A stretch of DNA of 64,000 bases from an uncultured Odoribacter sp. (GTDB lineage Bacteria > Bacteroidota > Bacteroidia > Bacteroidales > Marinifilaceae): positions 19,934 through 83,933 of the forward strand of contig CALUKE010000011.1 of assembly GCA_944321165.1 (NCBI GenBank). Direction: 5' to 3'. This document shows, piece by piece, positions 6,231-15,749 of the stretch; positions within the stretch are counted from its first letter, which is position 1, and each line of letters opens with the position of its first letter. The notes beneath the pieces are model-generated. The model was not told the origin of the DNA. It worked only from the letters and a program-made list of their open reading frames with translations, and made no database searches. The position numbers were made by a program, and so were the translations under genes.

Positions 6231-9143
6231 TATGACGATGATATCGATAGTCTGAACAATCGAGTAGACAAAGTCATCAGTGATCTCAGTACACTCCAGA
6301 CAACGGTTAACGGACTTGTTAAAAGTGTGACTTATAACAGTGAAACTGGTGTATTGACTGTAACTCCGGTAAATGGAGAAGCTATTAATTATACGCTGGG
6401 ACAGAAGATTCCCGAGTATGAACTGAAAGTAGATGGCACCTCTTGTTGGTTGGTAAAAGACGGTGTACAGGTGGGTGACAAATTGGAAATTACTCTTCCT
6501 GTTATACCGGAAATTCCAGAATACGAAGAATTTAATCCGGCATTATTAACAGTTGCTGTAGTAGATGGCCAATATGTGGTTTCTTATAATAAAGTTCCAA
6601 CCAATGTTACCATTCCGGTTCCAGCAGGGAACAGTATCGTTAAAGACGGTAATACTGTAACCATTACCATGGGCGATGAAACAGTTACTTTTACCCTTTT
6701 TGCAGGAAATACCTTGACCAGTCTGGTTTTTATCCCGGAAGCATATTATCAGGGAATCGAAGCCATGTTGGCAAAAACTTACGAATACGAGGCTTTGACT
6801 TTGGCAACAGTAGATGCTAATGGAAATTATCCGACAGATGCCCCTGTAACAGGAGAAGCTGCTTCTGTAACTCCGGGCTTGGTTGCTCAGTATCATCTGA
6901 ATCCTTCCAATGTGAATCCGGATCTGCTGGTGAAAGAAAACCTGTCATACATTGCAGAAGATAAGTCATATACCAGAGCTGCCGTTACACCATCCATTGA
7001 TGCCGCTTCTGTAAAAGACAATATTTTAACAGTAACCTCCACTTTGTCCGGTGGAACCATCAAAGACATTGAGAATGACGATCAGGTAACCGTATTGGCC
7101 CTTCAGGTTGCCATGAAAGGCGTAGAAGATACAGTCATTACTTCTGATTATGCCGCAGTAAAAAAAGCCGTGATCAACAACATCGTATTGTCTGAAGTCG
7201 TTGGAAAAGCAAGCGAAGTAAATTGTGATAATAGCAAGCATCTGTATACAACTGCAGCTGCCGCCATTGCTGCCGATCCTCAATTCGATATTGTATGGAA
7301 TGATGAAGATGGAATGGATATTGCCGAGTTAATACAAGCGCATTATGATGTGGTAGGAGAAGTTCCTGTTCATACCATTTGGGATAACAATGCAAATGCA
7401 GGAACGGTTGAAAACTACGGTTTCAAATATACTTATGAACTGGTAGGTTATACTTCCGGTGACAACCAGACTTCTCAGAGTGCTCACGCAGCATTGAAAG
7501 GTTCCATTCTGCGCGCTCAGATGACCAAAGATGGAAAACAACAGGCTTTTGGTGCAGAACAAAGCAGAGCAACAATCGGTCGTATGCCGTTGGTTCGTGT
7601 CGTATTGAAAGACACCGTTAATGACAATAACGTGGCTGTTGGATATATAAAGTTTGAAATTACTTCAACTGCACAGGAAAATGAAATTACCGTAATCGAT
7701 CCGTTTGTATTTACTGAAGGCTATACCGTAAGTTGTTCTACTGATGCCATCGAACACGAAATCTCTTGGGCACAGGCAGAAGAACAGATCATTGCCGTAC
7801 TGGGTCTTTCTAAAGATGAATTTGAAACTCAATTCGTATTGGATGGATTTGCGGCAAACACAACTCCTGCTACTCAGTATGACAACACAACAGCAAATGC
7901 ACAGGAAGTTGTTGCGGCATTCGGTGAAGTTAACAAAACAACCAGCGATACAGAAGGTCAGATGACTGAAGTACTGCAATGGACTATTACGGCTGATGAA
8001 GCTTATGAGTATTTCGTAAATCCGAAGAATACTTCCAAGTCTGTCATCGTTCGCTTCACGAAAAACAATGGAGGTACTTTCCACTATGTATACGTAACGT
8101 TTACCTGGACTCCGAGTCCGTTGAATGTAACTCCTGCCGGAGAAGTGGATGATGAATCTAAATTTGCAGAATACTGGTTTGATACCAATAGCAATGTAGG
8201 TGGATCCGGTTATGATGAAGTACATGCAAACGTGAAAGTTCCGAATACAGGAGAAACTTCTGCTGATTGTACTTTTGAAAAAGATCTGCATGAATTCTTT
8301 GCAAATAATAAAGTTGTTATCAAAATGGACGAACCGGCTATTTATACAGACTACACTGATGACAAGCTGGAGAAAACATTTAAGTTCACGGAACCGACTG
8401 TAAAAGAAGCCAAAGGTGTAAGCGGAAAGACTTATGTATTAGGCGTTTCTGCAGATGGCCTGAGTTTCTTGGCTGAAGTAAAAGTAAACGAATCAACGGT
8501 CGTTTCTGAACTTTCCGAAAAAGTGGCCGTTATCGATGCTAACGGAAAAGTTACCTATCAGGAAAATGATGTGGCAAAAGATCTGTTGAACTATGCAGAT
8601 CATATCGATTTGGCCAACACATTGACCGCCAGAGTAGTGATCGAAGCTGAAAATGGTTGCGATAAAGGCTTGAGCGAATTGAGAAACGATGAGTTTGATG
8701 TGAAGTTCTTGCGTCCGATTTCAATTGTAGCCAAAGACAATGAGGGTTTGACCGACGGTTTGGACAATGGTGATGAAATTGCGCTGGTTGACATCATGTC
8801 TTTCACAGACTGGAGAGAGAAAGCATTTACGGAGGAGAATGATTACTTCAATTATTATGGTATTACAGCCGTTTCTATTGATCCGGACATGACAACCACC
8901 AATGCAAACAACAGTGACATTACGAAAGATCTTTTGAAGGATGTTGCTCCGCAAATCAATTTGACCTTCACTGCAGCAGGTACATTGAGCCTGACTGATA
9001 TGGGTAAATTGAATTATAAGAACAATGGCGGTGTTCTGGGTGCAGACTTCCAAATTCGGGTGTATGTAACCGTTGAATATAAATGGGGTAAAGTAGTTGT
9101 TCCGGTAGATATTACCGTTCACAAAACTACTGCACAAGGATAA
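6150..9143 (+). CDS. LP2: large surface lipoprotein, predicted silent copy
   Basis: 997 residues. The signal peptide is identical to LP1 (lipidated C25, then KDYDDDID). Instead of a long coiled coil, residues about 33-130 carry a short Asn/Asp-rich heptad stretch and then VNGLVKSVTYNSETGVLTVT and LKVDGTSCWLVKDGVQVGDK, shared nearly word for word with LP4. The family landmarks follow: LTSLVFIPEAYYQGIEAM, IGRMPLVRVVLKDTVND, FLRPISIVA, a DWREKAF motif near residue 888, and the ending VEYKWGKVVVPVDITVH. No catalytic motif is seen. The gene lies behind dyad site 2 with no consensus promoter before it, so it is probably unexpressed until inversion brings one. It ends in its own terminator and is followed by a small lipoprotein gene. 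Confidence 0.85.
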   Translation: MKQTTKFLCILMCMVLGLSLSFQSCKDYDDDIDSLNNRVDKVISDLSTLQTTVNGLVKSVTYNSETGVLTVTPVNGEAINYTLGQKIPEYELKVDGTSCWLVKDGVQVGDKLEITLPVIPEIPEYEEFNPALLTVAVVDGQYVVSYNKVPTNVTIPVPAGNSIVKDGNTVTITMGDETVTFTLFAGNTLTSLVFIPEAYYQGIEAMLAKTYEYEALTLATVDANGNYPTDAPVTGEAASVTPGLVAQYHLNPSNVNPDLLVKENLSYIAEDKSYTRAAVTPSIDAASVKDNILTVTSTLSGGTIKDIENDDQVTVLALQVAMKGVEDTVITSDYAAVKKAVINNIVLSEVVGKASEVNCDNSKHLYTTAAAAIAADPQFDIVWNDEDGMDIAELIQAHYDVVGEVPVHTIWDNNANAGTVENYGFKYTYELVGYTSGDNQTSQSAHAALKGSILRAQMTKDGKQQAFGAEQSRATIGRMPLVRVVLKDTVNDNNVAVGYIKFEITSTAQENEITVIDPFVFTEGYTVSCSTDAIEHEISWAQAEEQIIAVLGLSKDEFETQFVLDGFAANTTPATQYDNTTANAQEVVAAFGEVNKTTSDTEGQMTEVLQWTITADEAYEYFVNPKNTSKSVIVRFTKNNGGTFHYVYVTFTWTPSPLNVTPAGEVDDESKFAEYWFDTNSNVGGSGYDEVHANVKVPNTGETSADCTFEKDLHEFFANNKVVIKMDEPAIYTDYTDDKLEKTFKFTEPTVKEAKGVSGKTYVLGVSADGLSFLAEVKVNESTVVSELSEKVAVIDANGKVTYQENDVAKDLLNYADHIDLANTLTARVVIEAENGCDKGLSELRNDEFDVKFLRPISIVAKDNEGLTDGLDNGDEIALVDIMSFTDWREKAFTEENDYFNYYGITAVSIDPDMTTTNANNSDITKDLLKDVAPQINLTFTAAGTLSLTDMGKLNYKNNGGVLGADFQIRVYVTVEYKWGKVVVPVDITVHKTTAQG

Positions 9144-9178
9144 CGCAAGATTGTTTTGAAATACCATTTAGGAAGGGG

Positions 9179-9210
9179 GAGGCGTGTTTTTGACACGCCT
9201 CTCTTTTTTT
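9179..9210 (+). terminator. Terminator of LP2
   Basis: GAGGCGTGT / ACACGCCTC hairpin followed by seven T residues (9204-9210). It resembles the terminators of LP3 and LP4 in stem sequence, which suggests common descent of the gene modules. Confidence 0.88.
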
Positions 9211-9225
9211 ATGAAATCCGATGAA

Positions 9226-9705
9226 ATGAAAACGAAAAATCTTCTATTGATCATATTATTCGTCTGTTCTTTGGCGGCTTGCCGACACAATGAAAAGAAA
9301 TCGACTGATATACAAATACCTGTTACGGAATCGACCATGTATCTGACAGCCAAAGATACCATGGCTGTCATGTACTTGATGGATCGGTTTATGGGATTGG
9401 TAAAAGAACAACAGTATGATACGGCCAGTATGCTTTTACGAAAAATAGCAGTTGTCGAACGCTCCTCTCGTCCCATCCCATTGAAACGCGAAGAAGCAGC
9501 TAAAATAGCAGCAATGCTAAAACAATTTCCTGTACAGGATTATGAAATAGAACACATTATTTTTAAAAAGGCAGATAACAACGAAGTAAAATGCCGCATA
9601 CGGTCGGGACAAACGACTATAAACTGGTATTTTAAACCAGTCCGTTATATCGGTCGCTGGAGTTTATGCTTAAAAGGATTTGGGGATACTTCAATCATCA
9701 ACTGA
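9226..9705 (+). CDS. Small companion lipoprotein (paired with LP2)
   Basis: About 159 residues when started at ATG 9226; an earlier ATG at 9211 is possible. An upstream in-frame start at 9184 would lie inside the LP2 terminator hairpin and is rejected. MKTKNLLLIILFVCSLAAC is a clear type II signal peptide. The mature part has the block KDTMAVMYLMDRFMGLVKEQ, then KQFPVQDYEIEHI and a W-rich end. It is a paralogue of the gene at 19151-19615, which sits in the same place after LP4 (KDTVAMIGL..., RFPVKQYHLESF, AWYLTLK). No family name is recognised. Position suggests a role in assembly or modification of the large lipoprotein layer, but this is inference. It may depend on read-through past the LP2 terminator. 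Confidence 0.7.
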   Translation: MKTKNLLLIILFVCSLAACRHNEKKSTDIQIPVTESTMYLTAKDTMAVMYLMDRFMGLVKEQQYDTASMLLRKIAVVERSSRPIPLKREEAAKIAAMLKQFPVQDYEIEHIIFKKADNNEVKCRIRSGQTTINWYFKPVRYIGRWSLCLKGFGDTSIIN

Positions 9706-9742
9706 TTAGGACCAATTTCATTAGAAACATAACCAATTTTTT

Positions 9743-9783
9743 AGGTGCTCTGAAAGTCTATCGACGGAAGAGCACCTTTTTTC
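9743..9783 (+). terminator. Terminator of the LP2 companion gene
   Basis: AGGTGCTCT / AGAGCACCT stem with a 17-base loop, followed by a run of T residues. Confidence 0.88.
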
Positions 9784-9870
9784 TTTATTGAAAATAACAG
9801 ACTTAGAAACAATTTGAAGATCGTCTGTATATCTCTTTTTTTTAATCCGTATTAATGTGCTTCAACCATG

Positions 9871-9891
9871 CCGTTATCTGTGAAATAACAG
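9871..9891 (+). repeat. Dyad site 3 before LP3
   Basis: CCGTTATCTGTGAAATAAC then AGG. The 14-base core CCGTTATCTGTGAA is identical in all four copies. The right arm has one extra A before GG. Same orientation as sites 2 and 4, 95 bp before the LP3 start. No TAnnTTTG promoter is visible in the 90 bp before it. Confidence 0.75.
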
Positions 9892-9985
9892 GATATTTAG
9901 GCTGATAAGGATATTGAAAAGAATATTAGATGTGTGATTATTCACTTTTTATTTTTTTAAATTTATAAATTTAAAGTTTTTAACT

Positions 9986-12900
9986 ATGAACAAGAAGTTT
10001 CTAAGTGTGGTCCTGTTCAGTGCCTTGGTATTTGGTTCTACAGGAACATTTGTGTCTTGTAAAGACTATGATGATGACATCAAACACTTACAGGAGCAGG
10101 TTGATCAAAAAGGAACTGAGTTGGCAGATCTTACCAGCCAGCTTAAAACTTTGGAATCTGCCCTGGATGCTGCAAAGAAAACTGCTGAAGATGCAAAAGC
10201 TGCTGCTGCTGCTGCACAATCAGCCGCAGATGCTGCAAAAGCAACTGGTGACGAGGCTTTAGCTCAGGCCAAAGCAGCTGAAGCAAATGCACAAACAGCC
10301 ATTGCTGCAGCTGCTACTGCCAAAGAAGAAGCTATCGAAGAAGCTAAAAAAGAAATAGCAGCCTTGCAGGCTTTACTCGAAGAAAAAATTGACGGAAAAG
10401 TTAGCGAGGAAGATTTTGCTGCCTTCAAAGAAGTATATGAAGTAGCTATTGCCGATCTGGGTGGTAAAATCGAAGGTATCCAGACTGGTTTAAATACGCT
10501 AACCGACAAGGTTGCTAAAAATGCAGAGGATATCCAGGATATCTTTACCATCATTGGTACTACTTCTGCTTTGGAACAGGATCTGCTTACTCAGATTAAA
10601 GCATTGCAGAAATATGACTCGTTGTGCGCAGATAAGTTCAATGATCAGGGAGAACAGCTGGCACAATTGCAAGCTGATCTCAAAACTACAAATGAAAAAG
10701 TAGTAGAACTTCGTGCAGAAGTTCTTGGTAAAATTGATGGGTTAGATGCTTTGTTGAAAACACTTCGGGGCGATTTTGATACATTTGTTGGAACCACCTT
10801 TGAAGAATACAAAGAAGCCGTAAAAAAAGAACTGGGAACGCTCGATACTGATCTGTCAGGATTGCAGGAAAGTTTTGAGACTTATCAAAAAGAAATGGCT
10901 GACAATTTGAAAGGTATTCAAAATGATATCACCACGATTAAAGGCGATATTACCAATATCAACAAAAAAATCAGCGAAGAAATCATGCCTGATTTAGCAT
11001 TGCTTCACACCCTGATTACTTCTCGTTTAACAAGTATCACATTTGCTCCGAGCTATTTCTGCGATGGAATTGAGGCAATCAAATTCAGTTCTTTGAATTA
11101 TGATGCCATGGAGGAAGATGAAAATGCAGAGATTCCGGGTGTATATAAATTCTCTACTGCAAATTTGGCTACCGCCAGTTATCATTTCAATCCGGCAAGT
11201 TTCAATCTGAAAAATGCCACTTATCAGTATGTTGATCGTCAGGCAGAAGTATCAACACGTGCAACAAGTAAATTGGTCGCTATTGAAGGTGTTCCAGAAT
11301 TGAATGCAACAACTGGTACTGTAGATTTCAAATTGCGTCGTCTGAATGCCTGGACAAATGAATTACCCAGCGACAACAATACAAACAAAGTAAATATTAT
11401 CGCATTGCAGGCTACGTTACAGGGAGATGCGATTGATAAAAATGAAAGCAATGTTGTCGTTACTTCTCCGTATGTAATGGTTGCTGATATTATTTTAGAT
11501 AAAGATGATGTTCGTATTGCTGATAAAGCGACCTTAAAAACAGCTGGAGACAAAGCCCATTATGCTGTGTTATTCGATGCTTGTAAAGATGAAGAGCCGA
11601 GATACAAGATGGCTTATGACAAAGAGTTTAATTTGAAAGAGTTGGTTGCAACCTGTTTCGGAACAGAGGATCACAATGAATTCCCGATTGAAGACTATAA
11701 ACTGTCATATCGCTTTGCTGTAGCAAGTAGTGCTTATAAAATTCCTTCAGCTGATACTGAAACCGATCAGCAGAAATGGATTAAATGTAATGATGCCGCA
11801 GAAGGTATTTTCCAAGCTGAAGGATTCAACAAAGAGGCTATCGGTCGTACTCCGATTCTAAAGGTTGAATTAGTTGACGAAGATGGACATGTTGTTCGTC
11901 GAGGTTTCGTAAAAGTTGAAATCATCGCTGAAAAATCAGATGATATGTATATCGGTAACGGTATTACATATGAAGATATCGTTTATACATGTGCCAATAC
12001 ATTAACTGAAGTATATACCATCTCAGAAGAATACTTGCGTGAAAACTTGTACCGCGTAATTACCAATGGAAAAGAAAGCAGTATGAGCCACGAAGAATTC
12101 TGGAGTCTGTATTCTTTTGAAAAGGCCGAGGTAACTAAGAATGGTATGGTTTCTGGAATTACTGTTCCGGAATTAGTTGATGGAATTTCTGACGACGGTA
12201 AAGCTACCAAAAAAGTAACATGGCAGTTTACACATGGCGAAGTAGGCAAGATCGGTGTTGGTGGTACTAATTTGGTTGCAACTTTGGTGGTTAAGAATAA
12301 ACTAGCTTCTTCAGAATATCCGGAAAGAGTTTATTTCAAATTCAATGTGAAGGTAGTATTACCCACGTTTACTTTGGATAAACAAGAAAATGATCTGTAT
12401 TGGTTGAAAAATGGAGAGACTTATGTAGCTTACAAAGTGAATGTAGCTGTTCCGGAAACTCCTCAGTCACCGGCAGAAGAATGTATCTTCGAAAGATCAT
12501 TGGAGGAAGCTTACTCTACTTACAATGTCGCATTTGACGTTAAGGAAGTTTGTACAGACGACTATTATGAAGTGATAGCAACTTATAACAATGGTGTCGC
12601 TACGGCACTTCCGATGAGCGGAGTACAAATTAATGGCTCTACTATTTCGCTGAATAAATCAGATGCTAATATCAAGATTGCATTGAACAGCGAAAAAGGT
12701 CTGCAAGCTGTTATCGCTCACAGATACAAACTTGATAGTGGCGATATCATTACCGTAAATGAATTTATGGTAACATTCATCCGTCCGGTAAACTTGAATA
12801 TGCCGGCAGGTGTAACTGTGACAGACGCCATTGATGGTGGTGATGTGGCTAATTTCCAATACAATGGTCTGTTGACAGACTGGAGAGGAGAAGCAATTTT

Positions 12901-13735
12901 TGCACCTGACTGGGAAATTGTAACGAAGACTTATGGATCTTGGATACCCAACTATGTACCTGAATATACTTGGACTGAAGGACATTATGAACTCGTAAAA
13001 GAAGCAGAATTCAGTGTAGAGCGTGAAACCGTTTCAATTACAGTTGGTGCTGACTTGAAGATGTATACAGGATCTGCAACATATAAATTCATGAAAGTTG
13101 GTATCTTTACATGGGAAGAAGGAACAAAGACATTCTATGTTAAAGATCTTAAGTTGACTCAGGATGCTGTGAATACAGAATTGGAGGCTCAAGTTCAAGA
13201 ATTTATGAGCAAGAACTCACAGATCTATGCCCAGTATGAAAAAGTAGGAGAAACTCAATTTAACACAACTGTTATTTCTGAGAGTCAACAGGTAGAATAC
13301 ACCTATATCAAAGACATCAAGTATGTGCCGGCAGAATACAAATGGATTGATGGCAATTGGGAAATAGTACCTCATGAATGGACCGAAAAGCCGACCTATG
13401 AAGGAACGACTCAAGGACAGGTTGTTGGAGATTGGAAATGGTCCATTATATCTTATGAAGAACATGAACTGATTCCTGGCCAGTATTGGGACTTCTATGG
13501 TGAATTCTCAGAGGTTAAACTCGATCTTGACAATGTACGAACCAGCTTGGATTACAACGGCAATAAATTACCTTCCGGAGCTACATTGGTACAAGTTGGA
13601 AATACTGTGAAGTATGTAAATGTCAGCTCTCCTGTAACGTATCAGTATACCATTACTATTCCGGCTAGCATTGACTACGGTTGGGGAACTGTTTCAACAG
13701 AGCTGGTAATTACAGTAAACCCAAAAACTAAATGA
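9986..13735 (+). CDS. LP3: large surface lipoprotein with long Ala-rich coiled coil, predicted silent copy
   Basis: 1249 residues, the largest of the four. The signal peptide differs from the others (MNKKFLSVVLFSALVFGSTG), but the lipobox and mature start are the same (FVSCKDYDDDIKHLQ, C25). Residues about 33-350 are almost continuous heptads, first very Ala-rich (DAAKKTAEDAKAAAAAAQSA), then longer coils up to LLHTLITSRLTSITFAPSYF. Family landmarks follow: GRTPILKVELVDEDG, FIRPVNLNMP, DWRGEA and SIDYGWGTVSTELVITVN. An additional C-terminal region has two related W/Y-rich segments (YVPEYTWTEGHYELV and YVPAEYKWIDGNWEIV). The leader also differs from LP1, LP2 and LP4, so LP3 is an older branch, yet it keeps the dyad. 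No small companion lipoprotein follows. Confidence 0.85.
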   Translation: MNKKFLSVVLFSALVFGSTGTFVSCKDYDDDIKHLQEQVDQKGTELADLTSQLKTLESALDAAKKTAEDAKAAAAAAQSAADAAKATGDEALAQAKAAEANAQTAIAAAATAKEEAIEEAKKEIAALQALLEEKIDGKVSEEDFAAFKEVYEVAIADLGGKIEGIQTGLNTLTDKVAKNAEDIQDIFTIIGTTSALEQDLLTQIKALQKYDSLCADKFNDQGEQLAQLQADLKTTNEKVVELRAEVLGKIDGLDALLKTLRGDFDTFVGTTFEEYKEAVKKELGTLDTDLSGLQESFETYQKEMADNLKGIQNDITTIKGDITNINKKISEEIMPDLALLHTLITSRLTSITFAPSYFCDGIEAIKFSSLNYDAMEEDENAEIPGVYKFSTANLATASYHFNPASFNLKNATYQYVDRQAEVSTRATSKLVAIEGVPELNATTGTVDFKLRRLNAWTNELPSDNNTNKVNIIALQATLQGDAIDKNESNVVVTSPYVMVADIILDKDDVRIADKATLKTAGDKAHYAVLFDACKDEEPRYKMAYDKEFNLKELVATCFGTEDHNEFPIEDYKLSYRFAVASSAYKIPSADTETDQQKWIKCNDAAEGIFQAEGFNKEAIGRTPILKVELVDEDGHVVRRGFVKVEIIAEKSDDMYIGNGITYEDIVYTCANTLTEVYTISEEYLRENLYRVITNGKESSMSHEEFWSLYSFEKAEVTKNGMVSGITVPELVDGISDDGKATKKVTWQFTHGEVGKIGVGGTNLVATLVVKNKLASSEYPERVYFKFNVKVVLPTFTLDKQENDLYWLKNGETYVAYKVNVAVPETPQSPAEECIFERSLEEAYSTYNVAFDVKEVCTDDYYEVIATYNNGVATALPMSGVQINGSTISLNKSDANIKIALNSEKGLQAVIAHRYKLDSGDIITVNEFMVTFIRPVNLNMPAGVTVTDAIDGGDVANFQYNGLLTDWRGEAIFAPDWEIVTKTYGSWIPNYVPEYTWTEGHYELVKEAEFSVERETVSITVGADLKMYTGSATYKFMKVGIFTWEEGTKTFYVKDLKLTQDAVNTELEAQVQEFMSKNSQIYAQYEKVGETQFNTTVISESQQVEYTYIKDIKYVPAEYKWIDGNWEIVPHEWTEKPTYEGTTQGQVVGDWKWSIISYEEHELIPGQYWDFYGEFSEVKLDLDNVRTSLDYNGNKLPSGATLVQVGNTVKYVNVSSPVTYQYTITIPASIDYGWGTVSTELVITVNPKTK

Positions 13736-13778
13736 TAAGAAGTTTTAAAAACTTCAGGGTTAGCTAATTAAGAGAATA

Positions 13779-13810
13779 GAGGGTGTGTCGTAATTGACAC
13801 GCCCTCATTT
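13779..13810 (+). terminator. Terminator of LP3
   Basis: GAGGGTGTGTC / GACACGCCCTC stem with a short TAAT-type loop, followed by ATTTCTT. Confidence 0.82.
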
Positions 13811-14055
13811 CTTAGGAGGTAATACAATAGAAGGGACTTTAAGAATTATTCCACCATCCAATGCTCGATATTTCGAGTCTCGGCACTGAAATTTGCACCG
13901 ATCCCAATGAGATCCTAATCACAAGAATAAAGCAGCACTATTGGCAGTACAATTTGAATTTATATCAAAATTATCGGCAGTATCCATATTTATTTTGAAT
14001 AAATTATCGGCAGTATAAATTTATTTGCTATCTTTATTGCGGAAATTCAGAAGTC
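13811..14055 (+). promoter_or_regulatory. Intergenic region with three phased repeats before the AAA ATPase
   Basis: GGCAGTA occurs at 13943, 13976 and 14009, exactly 33 bp apart. The last two lie in a 16-base perfect repeat (AAATTATCGGCAGTAT, 13968-13983 and 14001-14016), and the first is a partial copy (TTGGCAGTAC). Three full helical turns between copies suggests protein binding on one face of DNA. The last copy ends 39 bp before the ATG. Apart from the repeats nothing else is seen in the region. Confidence 0.6.
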
Positions 14056-15330
14056 ATGGATATAAGAGAGCTTGAAAGAGTCCTGCTGGACCAGAAGGAG
14101 GAACTCGAAGCATTGAGAGGTAAGAGTTTTTGTCACCGTACAGAAGAACACCTGATAGATTTGGAAAGCAATCTTGCACAAGTGGTTATCGGTGTGAGAA
14201 GAAGCGGTAAGTCTACATTATGCTTTAATGCTCTGGAAGAATCGAAGGTCAGCTATGCTTATGTCAACTTTGATGATGAAAACCTGTATGACCTTACGGT
14301 TAAGGACATGAACGATGTTCTTCAGGTTCTATATAGTATATACGGCGATTTCACTCATCTTTTTTTCGACGAAATCCAGAATATCGAAGGCTGGCATCTT
14401 TTTGTCAATCGCATGTTACGCAAAGGGATTCATCTATTATTGACCGGAAGCAATTCTAAATTACTTAGCGGAGAGTTGGCCTCACATCTTACGGGAAGAC
14501 ACCATACTATTGAACTACTACCCTTCTCATTCAAGGACTGGTGCAACTATAATGGCATCACTATGACTCCGCTGACAACAAAAAACATGGGATTGCTCAT
14601 GGGAGCTTTTGACAAATACCTGCGACAAGGCGGATTTCCTGAATTGCTTGTGGAACATAATCAGACAAGCTATATCGATTCGCTGTTTCATAATATCATA
14701 ACGCAGGATATACAGAAGCGATTCAAGATCAAGTACACCGATTCATTAGAACGCCTGGCCGGACATCTGCTCAACATTTCGCCAGCCATAATAGTCAAGG
14801 AGAAATTGCAGGAACAATTCGGATTTAAGAGCCATCACACATTGGGTAATTATCTCTCTTATCTGACACAGACTTATCTGATATGTAAGGTCAGCAAGTA
14901 CTCGACAAAAAGCAAGGAACGTTCCGTAGCAGAAAAGGCCTATGCGATAGATGTTGCTTTCATGAATAAACGGGAAAATGCCTTGGCTGGTGAAAATCTC
15001 GGATGGAGACTTGAAACAATTGTGTATCTGGAACTCCGCCGTCGGATCAAGACAGAAGAAGAAGACATTTATTATTTCAACAACGGAAATGCGGAAGCGG
15101 ATTTTGTTGTCTGCAATGGAAATAGAGTTGTTGGAATATATCAGGTAACTTACGACATCGAAAATCCCAAAACCCGCAGACGGGAGATAAACGGAGCCGT
15201 TGCTGCGGCCAAAAATACCAAATGCAACAATGTGTATATCCTGACAGATCATCAATCGGAGACAGTCGTTCATGATGGGATTACAATAAAAGCAATGCCT
15301 GTGTGGGAATGGATTATTCGGGAAGAATAA
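14056..15330 (+). CDS. AAA ATPase with DUF4143-type C-terminal domain
   Basis: 424 residues. Walker A is GVRRSGKST (46-54), Walker B HLFFDEIQ (101-108), and a sensor-like LLTGSNSKLLSG follows. The C-terminal half has the winged-helix and nuclease-like features of the DUF4143 family (KAYAIDVAFMN, GWRLETIVYLELRRR, EADFVVCNGNRVVGIYQV). This is a widespread, poorly understood family, often in multiple copies in Bacteroidales, with suggested roles in DNA-related or stress processes. It occupies the place after LP3 where the companion lipoprotein lies after LP2 and LP4, so it may be a later insertion into the array. It has its own leader with phased repeats. Confidence 0.85.
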   Translation: MDIRELERVLLDQKEELEALRGKSFCHRTEEHLIDLESNLAQVVIGVRRSGKSTLCFNALEESKVSYAYVNFDDENLYDLTVKDMNDVLQVLYSIYGDFTHLFFDEIQNIEGWHLFVNRMLRKGIHLLLTGSNSKLLSGELASHLTGRHHTIELLPFSFKDWCNYNGITMTPLTTKNMGLLMGAFDKYLRQGGFPELLVEHNQTSYIDSLFHNIITQDIQKRFKIKYTDSLERLAGHLLNISPAIIVKEKLQEQFGFKSHHTLGNYLSYLTQTYLICKVSKYSTKSKERSVAEKAYAIDVAFMNKRENALAGENLGWRLETIVYLELRRRIKTEEEDIYYFNNGNAEADFVVCNGNRVVGIYQVTYDIENPKTRRREINGAVAAAKNTKCNNVYILTDHQSETVVHDGITIKAMPVWEWIIREE

Positions 15331-15632
15331 TTAATCTGTCACAATACAGGTAAAGAAATTTAATTCAATACTCTAATCTACTGGGAAGTCAGTAATTCTT
15401 ATTTATATAGTACCGTCACACTTTGATTGTCAAATATAAGATATACCCATTATCAGATATTGGGAATTATTCTTTCATACGGTTATAAAATTTTATATCG
15501 ATTTACTTATTCGTAAGTATAACCAACAAAAATCAGCTATCAGATTCTGTAAAATATTCTATCTAATCATTCAAGTTTTAAAACACACATTCACATTGAC
15601 TGTCAGTCATTTACAAGAAATGTTAAGAAATG
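15331..15632. other. AT-rich intergenic region before dyad site 4
   Basis: No gene, RNA or TAnnTTTG promoter pointing to LP4 is visible. The short reading frame across 15596-15784 spans the dyad and leader and shows no protein-like features. Confidence 0.55.
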
Positions 15633-15653
15633 CCGTTATCTGTGAAATAACGG
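15633..15653 (+). repeat. Dyad site 4 before LP4
   Basis: The most symmetric copy: CCGTTAT, CTGTGAA, ATAACGG, with perfect 7-base arms around a 7-base centre. It lies 141 bp before the LP4 start. The leader after it (GGTGTGAACAATCATTATAA...) closely matches that of LP1. Confidence 0.8.
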
Positions 15654-15749
15654 AAATATTTTTAATAAAAAATAAAAAATTAGGTGTGAACAATCATTAT
15701 AAACAACTTAAAAACACGGCAAAGAATTTAAGGAAAAAAGAGACAAAAA

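Noticed and set aside
9184..9225. Upstream start for the LP2 companion lipoprotein
   Set aside because: It would put the start inside the LP2 terminator hairpin and spoil the signal peptide; ATG 9226 gives a normal lipoprotein signal.
13937..14016. CRISPR array
   Set aside because: Only three short imperfect repeats with one gene-specific position and no cas genes; a regulatory array fits better.
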